A stretch of 64,000 nt of DNA, from positions 62,001 through 126,000 of the forward strand of contig BPUI01000001.1 of assembly GCA_019973575.1 (NCBI GenBank), read 5' to 3'. Below the pieces are notes generated by a model. The model did no database searches. It was not told the DNA's origin and worked only from the letters and a program-made list of their open reading frames with translations. Shown one piece after another: positions 26,348-35,722 of this stretch. The DNA comes from Gemmatimonadetes bacterium T265 (GTDB taxonomy: Bacteria; Gemmatimonadota; Gemmatimonadetes; Gemmatimonadales; Gemmatimonadaceae). The translations under genes and the position numbers were made by a program. How positions within the stretch are numbered: the first letter of the stretch is position 1; every line of letters begins with the position of its first letter.

Positions 26348-27778
26348 ATGGCCATCGCAACCGTGAACCCGGCGACCGGCGCGCTCGTCCGCGCGTTCGA
26401 GGCGGACGACGACGCGGCCGTCGAACGCGGGCTCGCGGCCGCGTCCGACGCGGCGCGGCGCTGGCGCGCGGTCGCGGTCGCCGAGCGCGCCGCGGTCGTC
26501 GCGCGCGCCGGCGAGCTGCTCGACGCGCGGCGCGACGCGTACGCGCGGCTCATGACGCTCGAGATGGGGAAGCCGATCCGGTCGGCGCGCGACGAGGCCG
26601 CGAAGTGCGCGCTCGCCTGCCGGTTCTACGCGGCGCACGGGCCCGACTTCGTCGCGGCCGAGACCCTGTTCGACGACGAGACCGGGACCGGGCGCGTGTT
26701 CTACCAGCCGTTAGGCGTCGTGCTCGCCGTGATGCCGTGGAACTTCCCGTTCTGGCAGGTCGTCCGCTTCGCCGCGCCGGCCCTCGTCGCCGGCAACGTC
26801 GGCGTGCTGAAGCACGCGTCCAACGTGCCGCAGTGTGCGCTCGCGCTCGCCGAGCTGTTCCGCGACGCGGGGGCGCCGGCCGGCGTGTTCCAGACGCTGC
26901 TCGTCGAGTCCGGGCGCGTCGCGGCGCTCGTGGCCGACCCGCGCGTCGCGGCGGTCACGCTCACCGGGAGCGAGGGCGCGGGCGCGTCGGTCGGCGCGAC
27001 GGCCGGGGCCGCGCTCAAGAAGACGGTCCTCGAACTCGGCGGGAGCGACCCGTTCGTCGTGCTCGCCGACGCGGACGTCGAGGCGGCGGCGCGCGCCGCG
27101 GTGACCGCGCGAACGATCAACAACGGCCAGTCGTGCATCGCGGCCAAGCGGTTCGTCGTCGAGGCGCCGGTCTACGAGGCCTTCGTCGAACGCCTCGCGT
27201 CGGGGATCGCGGCGCTCCGCGTCGGCGACCCGTCCGACGAGCAGACCGACGTCGGCCCGCTCGCGTCGGCGCAGATCCGCGACGACCTCGCCGACCAGGT
27301 GCGCCGGTCGGTCGACGCGGGGGCGCGGCTCGTCCGCGGCGGGTCGGCGCCTAACGGACCGGAGTTCGCCGGCGGCTTCTCCGCCGGTGGCTTTTACTAT
27401 CTGCCGACGGTGCTGGCCGACGTGCCGCGGGGCGCCGCGGCGGCGCAGGAAGAGACCTTCGGCCCGGTCGCGGCGGTGCTCCGCGCGCGCGACGCCGACG
27501 AGGCGCTCGAGGTCGCGAACGACACGCCGTACGGGCTCGGTGCCGCGGTCTGGACGCGCGACCCGGCGCGGGCGGAGCGCTTCGCGGCGGGGATCGACGC
27601 CGGCTCGGTGTTCGTGAACGGGATGGTCGTCTCGGACCCGCGCCTCCCGTTCGGCGGGATCAAGCGCTCGGGGTACGGGCGCGAGCTGAGCGCGGTCGGG
27701 CTACGCGAATTCACCAACGTGAAAACGGTGCGCGTCGCGTCGGGCGCGGCGGCCGCGCCGGGCCAGACGACCGAGTAG
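26348..27778 (+). CDS. Succinate-semialdehyde dehydrogenase-like aldehyde dehydrogenase
   Basis: A 476-aa enzyme starting MAIATVNPATG. It carries MPWNFPFWQVVRFAAPAL, TLTGSEGAGASVG, LELGGSDPFVVL (general-base Glu), NNGQSCIAAKR (catalytic Cys), EETFGPVAAVL and FGGIKRSGYGREL. The NPATG start and the PWNFPFWQV segment resemble the Sad/YneI succinate-semialdehyde dehydrogenases. It oxidises a short semialdehyde to an acid in the cytosol. Two heptamer sites fall in the gene: QPLGV (TTA-GGC) and APNG (CCT-AAC). It follows the DUF983 gene closely and converges on the protein kinase gene. Confidence 0.9.
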   Translation: MAIATVNPATGALVRAFEADDDAAVERGLAAASDAARRWRAVAVAERAAVVARAGELLDARRDAYARLMTLEMGKPIRSARDEAAKCALACRFYAAHGPDFVAAETLFDDETGTGRVFYQPLGVVLAVMPWNFPFWQVVRFAAPALVAGNVGVLKHASNVPQCALALAELFRDAGAPAGVFQTLLVESGRVAALVADPRVAAVTLTGSEGAGASVGATAGAALKKTVLELGGSDPFVVLADADVEAAARAAVTARTINNGQSCIAAKRFVVEAPVYEAFVERLASGIAALRVGDPSDEQTDVGPLASAQIRDDLADQVRRSVDAGARLVRGGSAPNGPEFAGGFSAGGFYYLPTVLADVPRGAAAAQEETFGPVAAVLRARDADEALEVANDTPYGLGAAVWTRDPARAERFAAGIDAGSVFVNGMVVSDPRLPFGGIKRSGYGRELSAVGLREFTNVKTVRVASGAAAAPGQTTE

Positions 27779-27828
27779 GGCGCGCGCCCTCCTCGAGTCG
27801 CCGCCGCACGCGCGCTACGGCGTGCCGC

Positions 27829-29559
27829 TCACGCCGACGCGCCGCCCAGCACGGGCTTCAGCACCCGCCGCCACCACCGCGCGCGCTGCTCGACGCGCTC
27901 GGCGGTCGTGCGGATCCGCCGCCACGCGTCGAGCATCGCGCCGGCGTCCGCGTACCGCTGCTCCGGCTCCGCGTGCAGCGCGCGGCGCAGGAACTCGGCG
28001 AGCGCCGCCGGGAAGCGCTCGAACGACGGCGCGCCGCGAATCTGCGACGCGAGCACCGCGGGCCCGTCCGCCCCCGCGAACGGCGGGTGCGCCTCGAGCG
28101 CGTAGTACAGGATCGCGCCGATCGCGAACACGTCCACCGGCGCCCCCTGCGGCTCACCGAGCAGCTGCTCGGGCGGCGCGAACGCGGGCGTGCCCGACGC
28201 GCCGGTGACTTCCTCGCCTAACGCGTTCGCGATCCCGAAGTCCGAGACGCGCCACCGCCGGTAGCGGTCGATCAGGAGGTTCTCGGGCTTGAGGTCCCGG
28301 TGCACGATGCCGATCGCGTGCGCGGCCGCGAGCCCCTCGAGCACGAACTCGAGCGGCGCCGCGACGTCGACGAGCGTGCGCGAGCCGGAGCGGCGCACGA
28401 GTTCCGCGAGCGACCCGCCGTCGGCGAGCTCCATCGTGTACCAGCTCACCCCGCCGCGCGAATCGAAGTCGAAGATCGGGACGAGCGCGGGGTGCGCGAG
28501 CTGCGCGGCGAGCGTGGCCTCGCGCCGGAAGCGCGCGACCGCGTCGGCGTCGCGCGCGACGTGCGGGTGCAGCATCTTGAGCGCGACCTCGCGGCCGAGC
28601 GAGAGGTCGCGCACGCGCCACACGGACCCGAAGGTGCCCGAGCCTAACGGCGCGAGCGTCTCGTAGTCGTCCTCCGTCGCCCAGCGGAGCCGCGCCTCCG
28701 CGGTCAGCGCGACGGCCTCGCCCGTCGCGCCCTCGGCCGCGACGATCGGCGACGGGCGGACGGAGACGCCGCGGTCGAGCGCGCGCACCATCGCGCCCAC
28801 CGAGCTGAAGCGGCGCGCGGGGTCGGGGTCGAGCGCGCGTTCGATCACGTCGGCGGCGCTCGCCGGGCACTCGGGGCGCAGCAGGCGCACCGGCGGGACG
28901 TCGCCCGTCGTCGGGAGCTCGCCGGTGAGCGCGAAGAAGGCGAGCGCGCCTAACTGCCACTGGTCGGTGGCGACCGTCGGCACCCACCGGTCCCGCTCCT
29001 CGGGGGCGCGCGGGACGTCGGCCGGGTCGGGCGCGATCCCCGGCGGCACGCGGTCGCGCGGCACGGCCCACTGCCACCCCAACACCCACAGTCGCCCCGA
29101 CGCGGTCAGCCACATCGTGCTCGGCGACACGGCCCCGTGCGGCCCGCCGCTGTCGTGCAGGTAGGCGAGCGCCGCGCCGAGGTCGCGCAGCAGCCGGAGC
29201 ACCGCGGGGATCCCCTCCGGCCCGTGGCGGGCGACGCGCGCCTGCAGCGGCTCGCCGCCGATCCAGCGACGCAGGTAGCCCGGGCCGCGGCGCGGCTCGC
29301 GCGCGGGCACCCAGTAGTGGTACGTCGTCGGGACCGAGGGGTGGCTCCGGTGCGCGAGCGCGCGCGCCTCCGCCAGCAGCCACGGCGCGTGCGCCGGGTC
29401 CGGCGCGGTCACGAGCGACAGCGACCGCCCGAGCGCGTCGATGATCTCCTGGTAGTGCCGGTAGTACTCGGCACGCGAGTCGCTGCCCCACGCCCAGCCC
29501 GGCGGGAGCTGCCACGCGGCCAGGTGCGGCGGCAGACGCGGGTTGGGAGCGGGAGGCAT
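27829..29559 (-). CDS. Tandem pseudokinase-serine/threonine protein kinase
   Basis: A 576-aa cytosolic protein with two kinase-like domains. The C-terminal one (about 300-560) is intact: glycine loop GSGTFGSV, VALK lysine (328), HRDLKPEN (420-427), DFG (440-442) and GTPAFAPPEQL. The N-terminal one (about 30-260) keeps the C-lobe architecture (LRDLGAALAYLHDSG, ATDQWQLGALAFFALTGELP) but has HGAVSPS where HRDLKPEN belongs, no VAIK lysine and VLGW in place of DFG, so it should be inactive. No transmembrane segment follows the kinase. It precedes nothing obvious; the NtrY-like kinase gene ends 30 bp upstream on the same strand. Confidence 0.88.
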   Translation of the reverse strand: MPPAPNPRLPPHLAAWQLPPGWAWGSDSRAEYYRHYQEIIDALGRSLSLVTAPDPAHAPWLLAEARALAHRSHPSVPTTYHYWVPAREPRRGPGYLRRWIGGEPLQARVARHGPEGIPAVLRLLRDLGAALAYLHDSGGPHGAVSPSTMWLTASGRLWVLGWQWAVPRDRVPPGIAPDPADVPRAPEERDRWVPTVATDQWQLGALAFFALTGELPTTGDVPPVRLLRPECPASAADVIERALDPDPARRFSSVGAMVRALDRGVSVRPSPIVAAEGATGEAVALTAEARLRWATEDDYETLAPLGSGTFGSVWRVRDLSLGREVALKMLHPHVARDADAVARFRREATLAAQLAHPALVPIFDFDSRGGVSWYTMELADGGSLAELVRRSGSRTLVDVAAPLEFVLEGLAAAHAIGIVHRDLKPENLLIDRYRRWRVSDFGIANALGEEVTGASGTPAFAPPEQLLGEPQGAPVDVFAIGAILYYALEAHPPFAGADGPAVLASQIRGAPSFERFPAALAEFLRRALHAEPEQRYADAGAMLDAWRRIRTTAERVEQRARWWRRVLKPVLGGASA

Positions 29560-29589
29560 CGTCGGGCGGTCGGGTCGGGCGCGGCTAGT

Positions 29590-32500
29590 CTAGGACGGCA
29601 CGTCCGTCGCACGCAACGTTACCGTGACCGTCGTCCCCTGTCCGACGACGCTCTCGGCGACAATGCGCCCACCCCAGCCGTCGACGAGTCGCCGGGCGAT
29701 CGCGAGGCCGAGTCCGCTACCGCTCGTGCGCGTCGAGAAGTGTGGGTCGAAGATGCGCGGCAACACGTCGGCCGCGATGCCGTGGCCGTCGTCGCGCACC
29801 GTGAGCGCGACGGCGGGTCCGGCGCCGTTCCCGTCCTCACACGCGACGGTCACGCCGACGTGCTCCGCGCCGGCGAGGCGGGCGTTTTCCAGGAGGTTGA
29901 GCACGACCTCGCGCAGTTCTCCGTCGCGCGCCCACGCGCTCGCGCGCGGAGGCGCGCCGAGCTCCCAGCGCACGTCGCCGCCGCCGAGCCGTTCGAGGGC
30001 GACGACGTCGCGCGCGATCGCGGCGACGTCCGTCGGTTCGGGCGGGGCAGCCTGCGTGGGCGCCGTACCGTACCGGCTGAACGCCCGCGCGATCTCGTCG
30101 AGCCGGTCGATCTCGGCGAGCACGCGGTCCGTCGTCAGCGCGAGCAACTCGGCGAAGTTGCTCCCGCGCCCGTCGTGGTACGCGCGACGGAGCAGCTGTA
30201 CGCCGAGCCGGATCGGCGTGAGCGGGTTCTTGATCTCGTGCGCGACCTGCCGCGCCATTTCGCCCCAGGCGAGCACGCGCTGCGCGTGCGCGAGGTCCGT
30301 GACGTCGTCGAGGGTGAGGACCGCGCCCGGCGCCGCGTCGGCGACGTCCGCGCCGTCGCCCGCCGCGGCGCGGGCGGCGCCGAGCGTCGTGAGCCGGGCG
30401 CGGAGCTGCCGGCCGCGCACGGTCACGTCGAACGCCACGTCGCGGCCGAGGGCTCGGCGGCGCGGTCCGCCCCCGGCCGCGGCGTCGGCGAGGAAGACGC
30501 CGACCGGGTCGGCGACCTCGGCGGGGACCACGGCCGCGAGCGGCTGGCCGACGACGAGCGGCCGGCCGAGCAGCGCCGCGGCGCGCGGGTTCGCGACGGT
30601 CACGCACGCCGCCGCGTCGACCGCGATCACGCCGCTCGCGACGTCGCGGAGGACGGCCGCGGTGCGCTGCCGCGCAGCTTCGAGCGCGACGTGGCTCGCG
30701 TCGAGTTCGACCGCCATGTGCCGGAACGCGCCGAACACCGGCCGGAACTCGGCCGGCGGCTCGCGCTCGAGCGCGGCCTCGACGTGATGCACGCCGCGCG
30801 CGGGGGTGAGGCGACCGGACGCGCCGGGCACTAACTCGCCGCGCGCGGACTCACCCCGCCCCGGCTCGACCGGTCCAGGGTGCCCGCGGGCGAGCGCGAT
30901 CGCCGCGCGCCGCAGCGAGCCGACCGGGCGCGCGAGCTGACGGGCGGCGACCCCGCTCAGCCAGAGCGCCGCGAGCGCGCCGGTCGTCGCCGCAAGCAGG
31001 ACGAGGAAGCCGAGGTCGCGGCTCTGCTCGTCGCGCGTGAAATCGTCGCTCCGGGCCGGCGCCGCGAGGATGACTCGGCGACCGTCGCCGGCGAGCGCGG
31101 CGCGAAAGCCGATCAGCGCGCCGCCTAACGCGGGCGGCGCGTCGAACGTCGCGGTCACCTCGTCCCCGGCGCCGACGCTGAGCATCTGGGCGCTGGGGAT
31201 CAGTCGCCCGAACGGAGCGAGCGGGAGCAGCGCGGGCTCGCTCGTCGCGGTGAGCACGCCGTGCTCGTAGGCGAGCAGCGGGGCCCCGAGACGTGCCGCG
31301 ACCTCCGCGAGCGCGCGCGGGTTGCCGGCGAGCGCGCCGTCGGCGACGGCCGCGCGGAGCGTTTCGCGGACCAGGAGCGCGCGCGACTCCCGCTGGTCGC
31401 GCTGCAGTTGGACGAACGTCCACGCGGCGAACGCCAGCGTGGGGACGGCGAAGAACGCGAACAGCGCGGCCGTGAGCCGCGTGCGGTAACTCCCGGTCCA
31501 GGAGCGCCAGCCGCGGCGAGGCCGCGGCCACCGCGACGCGTCGAGCGAGGGGAGCCACCACAGCAGGCCGACGCCGACGAGGTTCGCGAACACGAGCAGC
31601 GCGACGCGTTGCGCCAACACGTTGAGGGTGCCGAGCGCGATCTCGACGTGCGCGGACGCGGGCCCGTCGGGGAGGAGAACCCGCGCGTCTGCGTGCGCGA
31701 CCGACTCGCTGCGGGTCCAGCGCAGTACCGCCTCCGGCTCCGGCGGCGGCTGCGGGACGAGCGTCGCGACCGCTCCCGTGCGCGGGCGCGCCCCACCCTG
31801 CCTGAGCAGCGAGAGCAGGTACGGCGGCTCCTCGGCGCGCACGCGCCCACCGCCGAGCAGGACGCCGAGCGGGTCGACGGTGGCGAATTGCGCGCGGGGG
31901 AACAGGGTGACCGTCGCGACGCGGCCGTCGCGCTGCGGTACGGCGAGCAGCGTCGCCGCACCAGGATCGGCGGCGATCGCGCGCGTGACGGGTGCCTTCG
32001 TGGCCGCGGCGGCGCGGACGGCGCTCACAGTCGCGGCCGAATCCACGCCCCAGAGCACGAATCCGACGCGCTCGAGCGGTGACGTCTCGCGCGTCGACGC
32101 GGCGTCCCAGCGCGCGAGCGTCACCGGATAGCCCGCCGCCGCGAGGGGCGACGTCGCGTAACGTTGGAGGAGCGTGGCGCCGGCCGCGTCGCCTTCGGGC
32201 GCGGGATCCATCGCGAGCGACCGGCCGAAGCGGGCGAGCAGCGCGAGCGCGTCGGCGTCAGGCACGGCGAGCGCTCGCACGTCCCGTTCGGCGAGTGCAA
32301 CCTGGCGTTCGGTCGTCGCGCCCCAGACGAGCGTACTCGCGCCGAGGCCGGCGACCGCGATCGCGGCGGGCACCACCGCCCGCCCCGCGCGCGAGACGAT
32401 GACGAGCAGCGCCGGTGCCAGCCAGAGCGGCGGGTACCACGTCGGCCACCCGTCGGCCGCGGTCCACTGCGTGACGCCGACGAGGGCGACGACGGCGGCG

Positions 32501-34008
32501 AGCAGCGGCCCGGTGATCGCCGCGACGGAGGGGTAACGCGGCTCGCGCCCGCGCCCGAGCCGTTCGAGCGCGGGGCGCGCGAGCACGACGGCCCAGAGCA
32601 GCAGGGCCGCGATCACGAGGCAGAACGCGCCTTCCCACACGACGAAGAGGCCGACCGTCGAGCCCGAGGGCGGCGGACTGACGCCGCGCGCGAGCGCACG
32701 CACGAGCCGCGCGCCGACGGCGACCACGAGCGCCGCCGCGACGGCACCGCCCACGACTCGGAACGGCCCGTTCCATCGCGCAGCCCCGGCCGCCTCGGTC
32801 CCTCGCCACGCGGTCGCGACCGCGACGACGGCGACCGCGCCGGTCGCCGCGAGTGCCCCGAGCGTCGAGGTGAGCGCGCCACCGAGCGGCGAGAAGTAGA
32901 CGGACGGGTCGAACAGGCGCGTCGCGTTCGAGAGCGCGCCGAGCGGCGTGAGGGCGAGCACGGCAAGCGGCAGCAGCAGCGCGGCCGCCGACGCCGTCGC
33001 GCGCGCGAAGCGGGTGCCCGTCCCGAGCCGCCACAGCGCAACCGCGGCGAGCACCGTCATCAACGTCAAGCCGGGCGCGGCAACGCGCCGTGCGGCTTCG
33101 AGCAGTTGGGCACGCACCGCGGCCGGGGCCGGAGGGACCTCCCGCAGCGCGAGCCGCTCGGGCGAGCCCGGGACGGGCATCGTCCACCACCCCGGGCCGA
33201 TGACCGGCGGCCCGTCGGGCCCGAGCGCACGCACCTCCAACCCGCGCAGCCCGCTGTCCTCGAGCACGCCGGCGTCGAGCGCCCGGGCGAGCGCGTCGGC
33301 CGGCGGTTCGGCGTGGAGCACGGTCGCGGCGACCGCCCGGCGCGCGCCGCCGAGGCCGCTCATGCCGTCGTCGGCGGCCGCGGTGGCGTAGAGCACGACG
33401 TAAAAGGGCGAGCCCGCGGCACCGGTCCTCCGGCGGACGTCGAGCGAGTCGGGGCGCACGCGCCACGTCCCGGCCCAGGCCATCGGTGCGCCGGCGCCGT
33501 CGAACACGGCGACCGCACGCTCGCCGCGGTGCGCGTCGCCCGAGTCGGCGAGCGCGGCCAGCGCGGCAAACCGCTGCCGCGTCGAGAGGCGTGCGTCGAC
33601 CGTGCGGACGACCGCCGCCCGCGCCGTCTGCTCGAGCGCGCGCAGCGTCGGCGCGACCGCGCGCGCGACCGCCATGACGGCCGCGTTAGGCGCGGGGGTG
33701 GCGGGCGTCTTCGCGAGCCGGACCGCCGGCGCCGCGACGAGGAGCGCGGCGAGCGTGAAGAGTACGGCCGTGCCGCGGTCGAGCTCGCGCTGGTGCGCGG
33801 GCGACGGGCCCCGCTCCGCGCGCCGCCACCCGACGACGAGCGCCGCGGTGCTGGCGAGCACCGCGGCGATCGCATACCGTTCGACCGCGTCGCGGAACCA
33901 GAGCGCCGCCCCCGCCACGGCGACGGCCTGGAGCACCCCGACGCCGACGTCGGCCGGCCGCCGCTCGCGCGCCTCCTCGCCCGCGCGCCGTTCCTGCCGC
34001 TCGCTCAT
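29590..34008 (-). CDS. Very large NtrY-like sensor histidine kinase with many membrane helices
   Basis: A 1472-aa protein. The N-terminal 830 residues hold about ten or more hydrophobic helices with large intervening loops, unlike the two-helix sensors usual for NtrY. A second membrane block follows (RLTAALFAFFAVPTLAFAAW and LGFLVLLAATTGALAALWL), then a HAMP-like linker, a PAS domain (AVLRDVASGVIAVDAAACVT), the phospho-acceptor His1257 in QVAHEIKNPLTPIRL and an HATPase domain (NLLENARLAG, DDGHGIA, GSGLGLAIARRL). The EIKNPLTPIRL H-box is that of NtrY. It starts 11 nt from the divergent creatininase-like gene. Likely partner: the NtrX-like regulator at 21269-22648. Confidence 0.88.
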   Translation of the reverse strand: MSERQERRAGEEARERRPADVGVGVLQAVAVAGAALWFRDAVERYAIAAVLASTAALVVGWRRAERGPSPAHQRELDRGTAVLFTLAALLVAAPAVRLAKTPATPAPNAAVMAVARAVAPTLRALEQTARAAVVRTVDARLSTRQRFAALAALADSGDAHRGERAVAVFDGAGAPMAWAGTWRVRPDSLDVRRRTGAAGSPFYVVLYATAAADDGMSGLGGARRAVAATVLHAEPPADALARALDAGVLEDSGLRGLEVRALGPDGPPVIGPGWWTMPVPGSPERLALREVPPAPAAVRAQLLEAARRVAAPGLTLMTVLAAVALWRLGTGTRFARATASAAALLLPLAVLALTPLGALSNATRLFDPSVYFSPLGGALTSTLGALAATGAVAVVAVATAWRGTEAAGAARWNGPFRVVGGAVAAALVVAVGARLVRALARGVSPPPSGSTVGLFVVWEGAFCLVIAALLLWAVVLARPALERLGRGREPRYPSVAAITGPLLAAVVALVGVTQWTAADGWPTWYPPLWLAPALLVIVSRAGRAVVPAAIAVAGLGASTLVWGATTERQVALAERDVRALAVPDADALALLARFGRSLAMDPAPEGDAAGATLLQRYATSPLAAAGYPVTLARWDAASTRETSPLERVGFVLWGVDSAATVSAVRAAAATKAPVTRAIAADPGAATLLAVPQRDGRVATVTLFPRAQFATVDPLGVLLGGGRVRAEEPPYLLSLLRQGGARPRTGAVATLVPQPPPEPEAVLRWTRSESVAHADARVLLPDGPASAHVEIALGTLNVLAQRVALLVFANLVGVGLLWWLPSLDASRWPRPRRGWRSWTGSYRTRLTAALFAFFAVPTLAFAAWTFVQLQRDQRESRALLVRETLRAAVADGALAGNPRALAEVAARLGAPLLAYEHGVLTATSEPALLPLAPFGRLIPSAQMLSVGAGDEVTATFDAPPALGGALIGFRAALAGDGRRVILAAPARSDDFTRDEQSRDLGFLVLLAATTGALAALWLSGVAARQLARPVGSLRRAAIALARGHPGPVEPGRGESARGELVPGASGRLTPARGVHHVEAALEREPPAEFRPVFGAFRHMAVELDASHVALEAARQRTAAVLRDVASGVIAVDAAACVTVANPRAAALLGRPLVVGQPLAAVVPAEVADPVGVFLADAAAGGGPRRRALGRDVAFDVTVRGRQLRARLTTLGAARAAAGDGADVADAAPGAVLTLDDVTDLAHAQRVLAWGEMARQVAHEIKNPLTPIRLGVQLLRRAYHDGRGSNFAELLALTTDRVLAEIDRLDEIARAFSRYGTAPTQAAPPEPTDVAAIARDVVALERLGGGDVRWELGAPPRASAWARDGELREVVLNLLENARLAGAEHVGVTVACEDGNGAGPAVALTVRDDGHGIAADVLPRIFDPHFSTRTSGSGLGLAIARRLVDGWGGRIVAESVVGQGTTVTVTLRATDVPS

Positions 34009-34019
34009 TCGCCGCCCCG

Positions 34020-34700
34020 ATGAACGCCCCGACGGCGACCGCGCGCCACCTCGCCGCTCTCACCCCCGGGGAACTGCGCGACGCGCTCCGTGCCGACCCG
34101 CGTCTGCTCCTGCCCGTCGGCGCATTGGCGGTTCGCTGGCCGCATCTCCCCGTCGGCACCGACACGATCATCGTCGACCACCTCGCCGACGACCTCTCGG
34201 CGCGCTGCGGGGTGCTTCGCGCGCCGACCGTGAGCTATGGCGCGACCGCGCCCGCCCCCGCCACGGCACTCGGTGCCACCGCGGTGCGAAAGAAAACGCT
34301 GCATCGACTCCTGAACGATCTGCTCGGCGAGTGGGAAGCGCACGGCGTGGACGAGTTCGTACTCTTGACCGTGTACCGACACGACCCACACCTCGAGGCG
34401 CTGGCCACCGTGATCACCGCGCGCGCCCGCGTGCGCGTCGTCGACGCGCTCGCGGTCCGCTGCGACGACGTACTCGACGCGCCCGAGGGCGACGCGCGGG
34501 GCGAGGAACTCGCGACGTCCGTCCTGCTCCACCTCGCGCCCGGTCTCGTGCGCGACGTGCGCAATATCGCACCGGACGCTCCACCCGGCGCGCCCACGGC
34601 CGACAAGGGCGCTCGCGTCTACGGCCGGATACTCGACCGGATCGCGGACCGCGTCCTCGGAATCCCGGAATCCGGGGCGTCTTCGCCGGGTGGTCGCTGA
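34020..34700 (+). CDS. Creatininase-family protein lacking most metal-binding residues
   Basis: A 226-aa protein with the creatininase outline: LLLPVGALAVRWPHLPVGTDTIIVDHL corresponds to the family's VGSTEQHGPHLPLGTDT, and later segments FVLLTVYRHDPHLEAL and GEELATSVLLHLAPGLVRD match the NGHGGN and HAGE-ETS regions. The Glu and His of the first metal motif are replaced by Ala and Arg, NGHGGN is replaced by YRHDPH, and the HAGE histidine is gone; only the GTD aspartate is kept. Hydrolytic activity is therefore doubtful. The start ATG at 34020 is 11 nt from the divergent histidine kinase start. Confidence 0.7.
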   Translation: MNAPTATARHLAALTPGELRDALRADPRLLLPVGALAVRWPHLPVGTDTIIVDHLADDLSARCGVLRAPTVSYGATAPAPATALGATAVRKKTLHRLLNDLLGEWEAHGVDEFVLLTVYRHDPHLEALATVITARARVRVVDALAVRCDDVLDAPEGDARGEELATSVLLHLAPGLVRDVRNIAPDAPPGAPTADKGARVYGRILDRIADRVLGIPESGASSPGGR

Positions 34701-34854
34701 CCGACGCCCCGTCGGGACCGCCGTCGCGGATCGTCCCACACGCGGCCGCCGCGCACGCCGCCGCCCGCACGGGCGGCACTTCGCCGTACTCGGCATGGTA
34801 CGACGAGGGGCCGCGGCGAGGCATCAGTGCGTCCCGCCTCCCGTTTCGTGACCA

Positions 34855-35619
34855 ATGCCAACCACGGTAGATCCGTTCCCCCTTCCGCTGCGCGTCCGGA
34901 GCCCACTCGCGGCGGGCGTCGCGGCCGCGGCCGTTGCGGCGGCACTCGTTGCGGGCCCACTCGGCGCGGGCGCCGACGCCGCGCAGGCCCAGGTAGTGGC
35001 CGTCGACGAGGGCAGCTTCGTCGTCACGCGCGCCGGCGCCGTGGTGGGGCGCGAGGAATTCCGGATCGTCCGACAGCCGTCGGCGGGTGGGACCGCGTTC
35101 GTCGCACGCGCGGTGGGCGCCTACGGCGCGCGGCGCGTGCTCCCCGCACTGCAGGCCGGCCCCGATGGCGGACCGGTCCGCTACCAAGTCGACGTCCGCG
35201 GGGCGGGCGCCGAGGAGCGCGTCTCGGGACAGGGTAGCGCGTCGGGCCACTTCGCCGCACAGGTGCAGCGCGGCGGCCGGGAAGGCGCGCGCGAGTACCT
35301 GCTCGCGCCCGGTACCGTCGTCGCAGACGACGACGCGTACCACCAACTTTACTTCGTCGCGCGGCGCGCGATGGCGGGCGCGACGCGGGTCCCGGTCCTC
35401 GTACCGCGCACCGACGCGCAGCTCACCGTTGTCGTGACCCGCGCGGGCGCGGAGCCCGTCACGATCGCCGGGCGCGCGATCCCGGCCACGCACTTCGCGC
35501 TCGCCGACGCCGGCGCCGGCTGGCGGCGCGACGTGTGGGTCGACGGCGAAGGGCGCGTGCTTCGCGTGGTCGTGCCCGGGCTCGGACTCGACGCCACGCG
35601 CGAGGACCCGCCGCGCTGA
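34855..35619 (+). CDS. Hypothetical secreted protein
   Basis: A 254-aa protein with a hydrophobic signal segment at about residues 18-45 ending in DAAQAQ. The mature part is rich in short beta strands: FVVTRAGAVVGREEFRIVRQ, LLAPGTVVADDDAYHQLYFVARR, VTIAGRAIPATHFAL and DVWVDGEGRVLRVVVPGLG. The pattern, a strand-rich fold with a late DVWVD...GRVLR segment, resembles DUF3108/DUF6134-type secreted proteins, but I cannot confirm membership. The start (ATG 34855) is 154 bp downstream of the creatininase-like gene and about 100 bp upstream of tolC. Confidence 0.6.
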   Translation: MPTTVDPFPLPLRVRSPLAAGVAAAAVAAALVAGPLGAGADAAQAQVVAVDEGSFVVTRAGAVVGREEFRIVRQPSAGGTAFVARAVGAYGARRVLPALQAGPDGGPVRYQVDVRGAGAEERVSGQGSASGHFAAQVQRGGREGAREYLLAPGTVVADDDAYHQLYFVARRAMAGATRVPVLVPRTDAQLTVVVTRAGAEPVTIAGRAIPATHFALADAGAGWRRDVWVDGEGRVLRVVVPGLGLDATREDPPR

Positions 35620-35722
35620 CCTCCGGCGCGCCCTGGATACGCAACGCGCCGCCGCCGCGCTGAAACCCTGCGCCGGCCGCGGTCGTACACCCACGCGGTT
35701 CGTTCCCTCCGCCTCTTCCGCC

